A DNA stretch of 64,000 nucleotides, taken from contig JAMXBB010000011.1 of NCBI GenBank assembly GCA_024138015.1, positions 39,464,488-39,528,487 on the forward strand, in the 5' to 3' direction. Positions 1 to 11,232 of the stretch are shown in pieces; position 1 is the stretch's first letter, and every line of letters begins with the position of its first letter. Position numbers and translations under genes: made by a program. This DNA is from Lumnitzera littorea (taxonomy: Eukaryota > Streptophyta > Magnoliopsida > Myrtales > Combretaceae). Under the pieces are notes generated by a model that saw only the letters and a program-made list of their open reading frames with translations, was not told the origin of the DNA and did not search any database.

Positions 1-375
1 AAGCTTAGCCGCCCTAGTGTGCCTATGTTGATGTGATAGACACCTTTCTCAATGTCTATTAACTAGCAGAAAGGTGCTATTCTCTCCCACGTTGCGCATG
101 TCTCCTTATACCAATCACGTATGAGCAAATCCTAACTTACCACGTGTCCTAAGCAGGTAAGCCCTATGCTCTATAAATAGGTTATGGAGCTTTAGGGACA
201 AGGATTCGATCTTGTGCTCTTGTTACACCTTTCCCTTTTACTAATTTAAGCATTAGAGAGCTCTAATTGACTTCTCTACTAACGGCTTTCTTATAGATCT
301 ACCACTATTAACGATAATTGGAGTACAAGAAGATCATCGATAGTGATCACAGCATCACTAATGGGTTTTTAATTA
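1..375 (+). repeat. LTR-like fragment, truncated by window start
   Basis: A TATA-type box (TATAAATAG at about 171-179) is followed by a pyrimidine-rich stretch and a short TTTAAGCATTAGAG block near 244. This resembles the R/U5 part of the gypsy LTRs at 20281 and 44188, which have TTAAGCATTGGAG about 100 bases after their own TATA-like motifs. No primer-binding site or coding remnant follows, so it may be a solo LTR or a decayed fragment. The similarity is by eye and short, so the family assignment is uncertain. Confidence 0.35.
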
Positions 376-1559
376 TTACGTCATAAATATTCCTACATAT
401 CAAATATAATTCCTAAACATTATTCCATTTCATTTTATTGATTATATTATCTAAATGATTTGTTATCAAGTGTTCGTTAGTTATTGGAATTTATATCACA
501 CATTTTTTATAATTAATGAGAATTATAGTTATTTCTAATTTTTTTTAAAAGTTATAATAGTATTTTATTATTTTATTTCCTAGTTTAAACTCATAGGTCA
601 CTTTAATAAATTTTTATGGTTATGTTGCATTTTCTAATCTTAAATAGAAGAATTTGCACAAGCATTCTAAATTTATATGCTAAAATCCTAATTATTAATT
701 TATAGGGTTACAAAGTATAGATATAAATGTTCAGATTTTTTTATAAAGTACATAAATTTTTAATCACCAACTATAGATAGATGATTTTTCAAATACAAAT
801 AGAGATTTTAACTAACTAATTAATGGCATGTTTAGTTAACATTATAAGAGTAATATAGAATGGCTATTTCTTATCTATTAATCTATTTTTACATTTAGTT
901 AGCAGAATGATAATTTTATAAAATTATAATTACCGAAGAAAAAAATTGAGTTTTAATAGCTTTATAAGAACAAATAATAGCTATTCATTGATTTTTTATA
1001 ATATATTTTTAGCTTTAAAATAACTTTAATTAATAAATGTCGCTTCTCTATTTTACTTTAAAAAAATTATAATTATATTCTTACCTACATCTGCATTGTA
1101 ATAATAAAGAACAGTCTCACTATTTGGTTTGTTTTATTTTTTTTAATTTTATTGGTATCTATTTTAATCTTATATTTAACAAGAATAAGATATAGAAAAA
1201 TAGAAATATAATTCTATATATAATATATATTTTTCTTATAAAATTAAATAGTCAACAAATCCTAATAAATTTGAATCTATTTATCATTTATTTTATTTAT
1301 ATTATAAAAATACTAATTAAAATAAGAATTTTTAATGTATGAAATATATATATTTAAATCATTTCTCCTAAAAGTATGTAATTTTAATTTCTTTATTTTG
1401 ATACCCTAATTATTATTTTCATCATAATTACAAAATAGAAATAAATGGGATATAGATAGAATAATTTTTTAAATACTAAAATTTAAATAATAAATATTAG
1501 ATATAAATTAAATATAAATAAGATATAAAAAAAAATCTCCCACCAGTACCAAAATACCA
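376..1559. other. AT-rich intergenic sequence upstream of the AIG1 gene
   Basis: Very AT-rich sequence with many short T and A runs and no open frame of note. I see no coding or RNA gene in it. The last 100 bases contain several overlapping TATAAATA-like words and probably include the core promoter of the downstream gene. Confidence 0.6.
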
Positions 1560-2798
1560 CCAAAAGCCATAGGGAGAAAAAGGAAAGCTTAAATCGAGAA
1601 GACATTATCCAAACCAGCAAGCAAACGACAGTGGGAACAAGCCAACTGCGTTCAAGGTTCTTTACTTTACCTCACCTTCTGTAGGCATTTTCCTTGATAC
1701 ATGTTTTATGATGATAAGATTAGATATTCCTTACTGAAACAAAGACTTTCTTGATTCTTATTTATTTCTTTACTGAAACAAATAAAGACCCCTTCTTTCG
1801 ATCCTTGCTTTAGCCCTCGAATAAGGTTAGTGATCATTGACGTTTTTAGCTTCTCTTTGTCGCAATAATCTGAATATATTGGACGATTGATTTGCTTTAC
1901 TGTTTTTTTTTTTGTAAATCAGAGAGGAAAACCCCTCAATTTCAAAATAGGGAACATGTTCTATACATCAAGATGTATTTATGTTTATGTTTATATCTAA
2001 GGTCCGTTTGTTTCATCTGGTTATGTATACATTACGTGTATTTGTGCTTTTTAGCTTTGCTATCCAAATGCCCTGTTGTTAAATGACGCTAAAAAGGATA
2101 ACAGACTGATTTGAAAAAATGAGCTAAAAATGCCCTGAATACATTTCCTTCTGGGTTTTGTTTCGAACTTTCGAGGATTCAGTTTTAATTTAAAGGTGAA
2201 AGAGTTCTCAATCGTTTTTCATGTGTTAATATTGATTTATACTTGGGATAATTGCAAATACACCAAAAAAACTATTATTTAGAGTACATAATACACTCCC
2301 AATATGTGCTTCACCTCTTTATAACTTTGAAAATATGTCTGTATCTTCCTAACCGTCTATATCTCCCAGACCAAAAGTAAAAGGCTTGTTAATAGTGACA
2401 GTTAGAAATAATAGTGCACGTTTTCAAAAGCTACAAAGAGGTGAATGCATGTTTTTGGAGTTTAGGGAATTTATACATGCGCTAACCAATAGTTTTGAAA
2501 TATATTTGTAATTTGTTCTCCCTTTTCCCCCTCCAAAAGTTGACCAGGACAGCCCCTCCTAGGAACTTTTCTAAGCAAGTGAAGTCATCTCTGACTCCCA
2601 TATGTACAGTGCAATTGGGTACAAGTCTTTGCTAGTTAGGAGTTAATTTTAAGTGGACAAACATGACAGTCAAAGGGTTCTAAGTGCAATTTACCTTTAT
2701 TAATTTATCAAATCATGCGATGAAATATGGTTTTATTATGGTGAATGAAGGAAATGCTGCTGTGACTTCAACTTAGTATCATTTTATTTTGCAATTAG
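1560..2798 (+). promoter_or_regulatory. Probable 5' UTR exon and 5' UTR intron of the AIG1 gene
   Basis: The base composition changes at about 1545-1560 from AT-rich DNA to a purine- and CT-mixed leader. A strong plant donor (AAG|GTTAGT) lies after 1825, and a matching acceptor (TTGCAATTAG|G) ends at 2798, 16 bases before the chosen start codon. I infer a non-coding first exon of about 1550-1825 and a leader intron of 1826-2798. No transcript evidence is available, and small upstream ATGs in the intron would be removed by this splicing. Confidence 0.42.
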
Positions 2799-2814
2799 GT
2801 TATTCTAACTTTTT

Positions 2815-5800
2815 ATGATGGGTGGAAGCAACATGGATGATGATTGGGAGCTTACTTCTTTATGCAATGTTCGGACATTGGTTTTGGTTGGTCGTACCGG
2901 AAATGGCAAAAGTGCAACCGGAAATGCTATTCTTGGACGAAAGGCATTTGAGTCTAGGGTTAGCTCGTCTGGTGTTACAAGTACTTGTAAGTTGGAAAAA
3001 AATGTATTGGAGGATGGCCAAATTGTCAATGTAATAGATACTCCAGGTATGCACTTATAACCAATTTTTCTTTTTTCTGATGGACATTGCATTCAATAGA
3101 GTAATGGAATTATCGTTGCCATAATATGGATCTTTTCAGGTCTTTTTGATATTTCTGCTGGAATTGATTTTGTTGGTAAGGAAATAGTCAAATGCATTGA
3201 TTTGGCCAAGGATGGAATTCATGCTGTTCTTGTAGTCTTCTCTGTTAGAACTCGATTTTCTGAAGAAGAAGTAGCTGCTCTTCGTACCTTGAGAACTTTG
3301 TTTGGAAGCAAAATCATAAGCTACATGATTGTTGTTTTTACTGGAGGGGATGAACTTGAAGACGATGAAACTTTAGAAGATTACTTAGGTCGTGAATGCC
3401 CTCAACCTTTGAAGGTTACCAACTTCAATTCCCTTGCTTATTCTTATTATTTTTGATTACGTCGAGTCATTTGAAATGAGGAACTTGTGCCTTTTCTTCT
3501 ATGGTTGTGTTGTAACTCTCTTTTTGGTTTTTCATGTGGGTTCTTGTTGTTCTCTAAGGTAATATAGCTTGGAAACGTGTAGTAATTCTCTGTCATTGCA
3601 AGCTTCAAATTTATCTTTCCATTGTTCTTTCATGTTTGTTCCCTTCAAATGCGATCTCATATTCTGATTTCTTTTTCATAATTATTTCTCAAACTGAAAG
3701 TGATAGTGAGTAATCTGTTCCAAAACTTAGTACTCATCTAGAGATAGATCAATGTGTCAATAATTAACTTTTGGTTCAACCATCTATTTTAGTTGGAGCT
3801 CATCTAGAGACAAGTGGTTCTATCATTGATTTTATTTCTAAATAGAGGTAGGCAATGCTTTTTTATATTCTCATAGCAATTGCAAGTGAAGTTTTGTCTC
3901 TTGTGCATTATCCATAATTTTTCTTGGGAGAAATTGTGATCTAGAAAATGTAAGCAGTTTTGCCTGAGTTGCAGGATTGAAAGCTTTTGCTATTATTCAG
4001 TAAGTTACATTAACACTCTCTTGAGTAATCTGACTCATGCACATCAATAGCCATAAAAAGAACTGATGATGTTTCATGGAGAATTTTCTCCATTTTTCGG
4101 TTTTTTTCCTCCTATAACTTCTGAAAAGATATCTATATAAGCTCACATGCCACATACTAGTGGGCCATTTGTTATTTGGACCATGACAACAAATAGATTC
4201 AAGGCCATTTTTCCTCTTCATGAAAGTTCAAGTTATATTTGTGATCCTTAATAATGCAAGTATTTCTACTGCATATTAAGATGAAAATATCTTATTTAGT
4301 TTTTTGATTTTCTGTTTTTTTTTTCCCTGTCACGTGACTATTTATTTATTTTTTATATAATATAAAATCATGTTTTGCTTGGAAAGGTTTTCCTTTGGCC
4401 AGCCGGTTCTGAATTGTAGAAGAAAGCTTTTTTTCCTTCTCAAAAGCAAGTATTATTGTCTTTCTTCCTGCTTTCACAGTTGCAGTAACCCATTTTTCAA
4501 TTTGTTATTTTGAACTGGATGTTGATCAATTGCTTCTTACGTTCAAAGGCATGGTTCTCTTAATGTGGAGTCTATCTTTTTAGGAAGGAACATAGATAAT
4601 AAATTCAGATTTTTTGTATAGTAAGGAGCATCTCACGTCACACATTGTCTGTTTTGGGGAAGAAAAATTTCATAAGCAATTGAGATTGGTTTAATAAAAC
4701 TGGCCTGTGGTCACTTGTTTTAATAGGCTTGTTTTGGAAGTTTCTTACATTGTTATATTAATCTGGCAAGATCATATTGAGTTGTTTTGTGTGTGTGTGT
4801 GTCTGTATTTTTTGGGTGGGGGAGGGGCGGTGGGGGTTTGTGTGGGGGGTGGGGGTGTTGGGTTGTTGTGTGGGTGGTTCTTTTATTTCTTAATTGGCCA
4901 GAGGGACAGGGAAGTTTGAAATTATTTGTTCTGTATTAGTGTTTTCTTCATATCGATAGATATGGTTTCTAGGGTAAGCCTTCACGCTACTGGTTAAGTT
5001 TCTTGTTTGGTGAATGAAAAATTATTGGCTTGAGGCATGCAAGTAGCCTTTTGGCAAAATGCAAGGGTATGGCTACGTACACATGCTCTCTGTCGTCATA
5101 CTGCCACTTGGCTGAGAATTCCCTGTCACACTTGGGTATGCAAGGCAGGGCTTTTATTCTTAGATATTTTGGTGGATTTTTGTTTTTATTTCATGCATAA
5201 TGTTGTTGTGTCTTTTTTTTTTTTTTTTTTATCTTTTCCTTTCTTTTTTATTTTTTTGGTTGGGGGTGGGGGTTTGTTGGAACATGTACCAGCATTCAGT
5301 TGGTTTTATTTCTTAATTGGCCAGAGGGACAAGGAAGTTTGAAATTATTTGTTTCATATTAGTGTTTTCTTCATATTGGAAGATATGGTTTCTAGGGTAA
5401 GCCTTCATGCTACTGGTTATGTTTCTTGTTTGGCGAATGAAAAGTTATCGGCTTGATGCATGCAAACAGTCTTTTGGCAAAATGCAAGGGCGTGGATATG
5501 TACACGTGTGATCTCTGTCCTTATACCTCCACTTGGCTGGGAATTCCCTGTCATACTTAGGTATGCAAGGCAGGGCTTTTATTCTTAGATATTTTGGTGG
5601 ATTTTTGATTTTATCATGCATCATAATCTTCTGCCTTACCATGGTCACTTAGGCCTCTCTCGAGACACTGAGAAAGAAGTTAGATAGAGGAGCAAAAATT
5701 GCATATGAGTTGTTGCGAAGAGCATAAACAAATAAAACAGTGAGGTTCTATTGCAAGAAACAGAAATGCAGTGAATGATGCAAGAAATGAAATAATGAAA

Positions 5801-7803
5801 TAGTAATGTAGAAACTGCAGAAAATTTTGCCTGGGTAGAGGTCCTTGCAGCTTGCTTGTGTTTTCTGGAACAGAACTCATACTTAGGGTTCTTAATGGGC
5901 TTAGAATCCCTTCAATTAAGATATAGGGACAACTCTTGATGGAGCTACCTACTCGTGGGGTGGAATATTAAAGTTCTCAACCAAGAAAAGCTTAGGAGAA
6001 CCAGATTAGTTCTATCAGATATTCAAGTTCATTTAGCTGATATTGATCTATTGTCACAATTTTGTAGGACATTCTCATCCTTTGTGAGAATCGGAAGGTG
6101 CTTTTTGACAATAAGACAAAAGATGAATCAAAGAAAACTGCACAAGTTCTGGAGCTCTTATCCCTTGTAAATGTGATTATCAATCAAAACAATGGGAAAC
6201 CTTACACCGATGAGCTGTTTGTTGAATTGAAGGTTAGTTGGTCATTTGTTTATGGAATTACATGAAGTAGCTTCCTGTCATTTACTATATGGTAACATCA
6301 ATGTATATTTGACAGAAAGGGGCAATGAAGCTTCATGAGCAGCAGGAAGAAGTTGGTTCTTTGAGAGGATACACCAAAGGAGAAATATCTAAGTTGGAAG
6401 AGCAAATGCAAAGATCTTATGAAGATCAGCTCAAGCGAATAACAGAAATGGTAATTTTGGCATGACTTTTCACAATTGATCTCTTGGGCACTACTCCTTT
6501 CCCCTTTTTGTGTACTCTTATTGTAATCTATAATTGACATGATTGCATACTGTTGTGTTAAAAAAATGAGAAATCTATTTGAATTATTAATTAATTTTTG
6601 TGATTGATAATATGTGATCATACATAGACTTCAGTCCACTATTTGGATTATTAATTCATTTAGTGATGGATAATATGTGATCATAGATTGACTTCAGTCC
6701 AAGTGATGACCAAATAAACTGGCCATGCTCTACTTAATTGATAACTTTGACACTGATTTTGACTTCAGTGAAAGGAGATACATGGTTTGTCTCTTTTGGG
6801 CATTAAAAAGAGAGTTTTTTTAATTGGAAAGTTCCTGGGATACTTGCTGATACTGTTTTGAGTTACAGGGAGTATGTAAAATGGGTTTAGAGATTCTATC
6901 TAAAAAAGCATGATTTGCATACATAGTCATACTTTAACGCAGAGAATGACTGCTATATATATATATGTATAGGATACTTGTAGCTTTGAGCTGGCTGTTA
7001 CGTTAAATTAACTAGCTCCTTGAATAAAGTTTTAATAATGTCCAGCTTTATGGGAAATTATTTAGACCAAGTCAACTCAGGTCCAACTTGTTCAATGCTT
7101 ATTGGATCACTAAAAAAGAGCGAAGCTAGAACGAGTGTTAATGGGTCATGATGTGAGGATCTGCATATGCTAGTTTTCTATCTTTGACTGTATGACTTCC
7201 TCTTATCTTCAAACTCCCCCACCGCACCGCCCCCCTCCCTTTCCCTTTCTCCTCCTCCTCTCTCCCCTTCTTTTCTTTTCCCTCCTTTCTTTCTTTATGT
7301 GGGTCCCACATAATGCACTCTTAGCACATGGGCTTTGCTTGTCTTAAGCTCTTCATCTTTGGTGGTTTGGATATTTTGTTAGTTTGTACATCTCTGCCCA
7401 TGTACACATTGTTCTAGGGGTTGCTTTATCCTTCAGATGCACTAAATTTTCAGGATAAGAAATTCACTAGAATATTTTTCACTGGGTGTTCCATAAGGTT
7501 TATGCTCTACGTAAGTGCAAAATGTCTCCCTAAGCTTTTTCACCCAACCCGATTGTTATATTGAGTTGTTGAGTGTATGGATGCTATTCTCAGGTTGAAC
7601 AAAGGCTTAGGGAGATGACCATCAAGCTAGAGGAGAAATTGGCAGAAGAGCAAGCTGCTAGAAAGAGAGCAGAGGAGCGTGCTCAAGAAGCTCAAATGAA
7701 GTCGAATGATGCAATTCGCAATCTGAGGGAGAGTCTGGAAAAAGCACATAAAGAAACAGAGGCACTCCGCAAGCAAGCAGAAAGAGCTTGCACTATCCTT
7801 TGA
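2815..7803 (+). CDS. IAN9: AIG1/IAN-type (GIMAP-like) GTPase, five coding exons
   Basis: Plant immune-associated nucleotide-binding GTPase; these septin-related proteins bind GTP and often sit on membranes. Splicing exons 2815-3046, 3140-3414, 6068-6232, 6316-6450 and 7594-7803 (all GT..AG) gives one 338-residue frame, a normal family length. Visible motifs: G1 P-loop GRTGNGKS at 26-33, G2 threonine in GVTSTC (T55), G3 DTPG at 75-78 (the glycine codon is split by intron 1), the AIG1-specific block around 100-121, G4 TGGD at 145-148, and FDNK at 182-185 near the G5 position. Residues about 225-335 are rich in E, K, Q and A and should form a coiled coil. The protein ends in CTIL, a CaaL box typical of geranylgeranylation. 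Start: the first of two adjacent ATGs just after the leader intron acceptor. The subfamily (IAN9-like) is from remembered family resemblance; the AIG1 family call is firm. Confidence 0.93.
4793..5630 (+). repeat. ~420 bp tandem duplication inside intron 2 of the AIG1 gene
   Basis: Two diverged direct copies, about 4793-5208 and 5209-5630, share long blocks such as TTAATTGGCCAGAGGGAC, GATATGGTTTCTAGGG and ATGCAAGGCAGGGCTTTTAT in the same order and spacing (about 424 bases). Each unit begins with a GT/T-rich tract running into G-runs. Small open frames here end in similar peptides only because the DNA is duplicated; they are not genes. Confidence 0.85.
4814..4862 (+). other. G-run cluster, potential G-quadruplex
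   Basis: On the coding strand there are at least six runs of three or more G within about 50 bases (GGG, GGGGG, GGGG, GGGGG, GGGGGG, GGGGG) separated by 1-6 bases. This meets the usual G3+N1-7 quadruplex pattern. A smaller counterpart with two G5 runs lies at about 5261-5272 in the second unit of the intron duplication. Confidence 0.6.
6578..6704 (+). repeat. Short tandem duplication in intron 4
   Basis: Two copies of a roughly 65 bp unit lie side by side. Both contain GATAATATGTGATCATA, then GACTTCAGTCCA, preceded by GATTATTAATT/GAATTATTAATT. The copies differ by several substitutions. They lie inside the fourth coding intron (6451-7593) and have no coding role. Confidence 0.7.
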
Positions 7804-9033
7804 CATGCTTTATATAAGTTATAAATTCAGGCTGCTCCATATTTACTTTTGAAATTTCACAGTATGATGCCCGTAAATAACTAATAGCATGATAATTGTC
7901 ACTTTTTATGTTTGAGTTTTCACTTTGAGAAGTACATATGATTATGTGGATTCTGGTTCTTACCTATAAGGCATGACAATTGTCACTTTTAGTATTAATT
8001 TTTGTTTAACTAGTGGAGGCTATATTGTTACGCACCATACACTCATGCTTTATTTTTGAAGAAACAGCAAATCTTATTATGAACTTTTAGAACTCACTTT
8101 TCATCACTCTGTTTAGTAACTATCTTTTTCCAAAATTATTAGTTAAATACAATGTGATTAGACCTGAACCGAGAGGATGACGTCGGAATTAGAAGGGGAA
8201 AAGGGTCGAGCATGTTAAATCGTGTTGAAATGGAGCAAGAACGTCATTTATATATATTCACTAGTAGACTACATATGCATGATGTGTGTATCAATAATAA
8301 CTATATGAAATAAAAAGTATGATAAATTATTAATCTATTTCACTTTTTTCTTTTTAATCCCTATAGAATAGATGAACATCCAATAATAATTGATGCTCCC
8401 TCTTATATGGGAAAGAAAAATAGTTTTAAGACTCTTTACATATTCGACATACACAATTTATTGAAAATATGAAAAATTGGAAATGAAATGAAAGGATACT
8501 CATTAAGTTTAAATACAAAAAAAAAAAAAATAATAATAATAAAATTACAAATAGATTGTATAGAAGTTTTTAGCTTGAATCCTATATATAGATGAGACAT
8601 GCAAAAGTAGATATGATTAAGCTTTGTAATTTTGAAGCATTCTCTTATTTTAGCATAGTTTACTAGTCATTTATAATATCAAAACACAATTAAATGGGTT
8701 TTTGTGTTATACCTGTAAAAGTTAACTTTTTCTTTTTCTTTTTCTTTTAAAGCACATGCTTAGCGAATATGTATCCATTAAGTCATAAATGATTACCACA
8801 ACCTAATGGCAACAATGTGATAAATTAGATATTATAACAACAAATATCTATTTACCTATTACAAATTATAGTTTGGAAGATTTTATATTTTCATATTCTA
8901 CATTTTCATCCATTGCACGTTTTTATTTTGTTGTTATATTTATCACTAACGATATATTTCAATTTGCATAAATAATTCAAATTTCAAATCAAAAGTAAAT
9001 TTATGAATGCCAATTATCTGTTTTTAAGTATAT
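7804..9033. other. 3' flank of the AIG1 gene and AT-rich intergenic DNA
   Basis: No gene is visible. The first 100-200 bases probably hold the 3' UTR; there is no perfect AATAAA close to the stop, only weaker A/T words. The rest is AT-rich with A-runs (for example near 8517-8540) and no open frame. Confidence 0.55.
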
Positions 9034-11232
9034 TAGAGTAATTTTATTATTAATGATAAGTTATTCATTTTAAAGACTTTAGATTGCTTTAATAATTTGA
9101 TAATACATTTAATTCTATTGATTCTCCTAACTAAGTTTTGATGATAATAAAATATATCATGTGATTACCAATATATTTAACAAGTGTGCAGGTTATTCAT
9201 TTGATAAAATTAAATATATTTTGATCAAGTTATAGTTAGCCAGTTTATTTTATCTAAGGATATTAAAGTTGGATGGTTTACTTTATTTGAGGATGTATTT
9301 GGGATGAAAAGATTTTATCAGAAAATTGTAAAACAATAAATAAATTTAATTTTTATTGATTCGAAGGTTTAGCTCCACTTAATATTAGAGAAATATATTT
9401 GATGTGTTCCACTGAAGTCGAAATAGTATCATGGGGATTAATTTTAAGGTAGAATATATATATATATATATTTTGGGATAAAGTTGGAATTATATTCATG
9501 GAGAATAAATTATGAAGAAGAGGAATTAAGCTCGGAAGCATCATTCAAGTATTAACTAGCAAATTTCGATCGTGTTCAATGTGTTCATCACGTAGTAGAT
9601 TATCCATAGCTTATATTAAGTTCCAGCATATTCTATAAAAGTGGATGGTCAAGGATATTATCAGGTTGTTTCGGAAGATATGGGATATTTTCTTAAAAAA
9701 TTAGAGATGATTAAAAATTATGGTGTGAAATATATCAAGTGCCATTTCAACGTGATCAGCTAGTATGTCCATTGAAGAAGCCGAAATTTAGTTTATTCTT
9801 CAATTCATGTCCCAGGATATTGGGTTTAAGGAAGTTCAATATATTTTTCCATCGGCTTTTAACGTTACAATGCACATATGTCGCAGCTCCTATGGTCAAT
9901 TTGTGCGGAGCAATTTTAATTCAACATGGCGAAGGAATGTAGCAGCTCAAACAAGGTTCTTGGATTATTCCTTGTCAACGTGCTCGGTTCATGTCAACAT
10001 GGACAACATGGCTAAATCATTATATTTTCAAATGCGGTTGGGAGCTAGATTAAGAGGGTGTTCGGATTTTTAAATCTGGACGTATTGGATATGGCTTCAG
10101 GTTTCGTTTTCAAAAATCAAGAGATAAAAGGATAAATATGTGGATTTAGTTGGGAGATATTTTTTCAAAAGATATGAATTGAGATGGAGAGATATTCTTA
10201 AAATTCAAAATTTGAAGATTTAGAGGAGCTTTATAAGGAATTCTTTATCCAAAATAAGTGGGATATGCATATTTATGAAGGGATAAACTTTAGAGAGACA
10301 CCTTTGGTAGTTTGGTGGTGTTTTTTAAGAGAAGAAAATTGGGTATATATTTTGGACGAATTTTTTATAAATTTAATTTTAATTTCAAGAGTTAAAGATA
10401 AGAGAAAACTATATCATTTCAAAAGATTTATGTTTTAAATTTGAAAGATAACAGCCATTGAAGATTTATTCATTTTTTGAGTAATAAGCTTTGTGTAGAA
10501 GAGGGTTACACTATTCGGTAGATGTAAGTAGGCAAGGTTAGCCTACTGAGATAGAGCAAAAGATTTACATGTGTTTTTCTCTTAATTGGAATATTGAAAA
10601 GTGAATAGTAGAATAATATCACAGTAGAGTCGAAAGAGTGCAGGAAGTATAAGGTTAAAACACTATAGATTTTGTACTTAATCTTCTCATTCCTAATCTC
10701 TTTTATTTCTTGTTTGATTTATTTTTCATATATTGTTTTCACGCTAAATTTTTAAAGAAATAAAAGGGGACGCATTTAATTAAGTCTTACAAAAAGTTCA
10801 AGTTTATGCGAGTAACCAATTCAACCCCCTTCCATCTACCCTCCACCCTCTTAGTTACTTTTAGGATTTACAAGTTCTTTTCACAAAGAATTCTTAATTT
10901 TGAATTTATTTAAATGTAAAGTTATTTTATTATTCACAAACCGTGATGTTTATAAATTAGACATTATGAATAATTCATTTTGGAAAGTTGAATTGCTTAA
11001 ATAATTTTTTAATACATTTTGAATTGTGTTTATATTGTTGAAAAGATATGTTAATTTGCCTTTCCCATATATCATTTACAATTTTAATAAAAATCAGATA
11101 TTTATTGTTATTAATATTAATTCTCTCTATTTTAAATATACTAGAGTAACTTTATCATTTATAAACCATCAACGAGTGTTCATTTTTGAAATTTTGAATT
11201 ACTTGAATAATTTCTTAATGTATTTTGAATAA
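9034..11232 (+). repeat. Old degenerate repeat units flanking the copia LTR
   Basis: Three similar segments start at about 9034, 10917 and 11144. Each runs GTTATTTTATTATT/GTAACTTTATCATT, then a TTCATTTT block, then TTGAATTACTTGAATAATTT-like sequence ending in TTAATACATT or TTAATGTATT. The second and third are about 227 bp apart; the first is separated from the second by the LTR-like insertion at 9119-10872. This looks like an eroded tandem repeat of unknown type. The alignment was by eye. Confidence 0.4.
9119..10872 (+). mobile_element. Probable solo LTR of a SIRE/Maximus-type copia element
   Basis: The 5' end has a block (TTTTGATGATAATAAAATAT, then GTGTGCAGGTTATTC) of the kind seen at the start of SIRE-type LTRs. 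The 3' end has the class-typical ACCAATTCAACCCCCTTCC stretch, also seen on the other strand in the LTR at 54039-55431. There are no internal gag or pol remnants, so it is read as a solo LTR. Chosen ends are TG at 9119 and CA at 10872, but I could not see a target duplication, so ends are approximate. Small open frames inside it are not supported as genes. Confidence 0.45.

Noticed and set aside
3140..3456. A stand-alone open frame at 3202-3456
   Set aside because: It is coding exon 2 of the AIG1 gene read through into intron 2, not a separate gene.
4707..5342. Two plus-strand open frames (4707-4919 and 5037-5342) ending in near-identical peptides
   Set aside because: They lie in intron 2 and the shared peptide comes from the 420 bp tandem duplication; composition is G-run and poly-T derived.
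7205..7290. C/CT-rich tract as a possible promoter or gene boundary
   Set aside because: It lies within intron 4 between well-supported exons and is simple low-complexity sequence.
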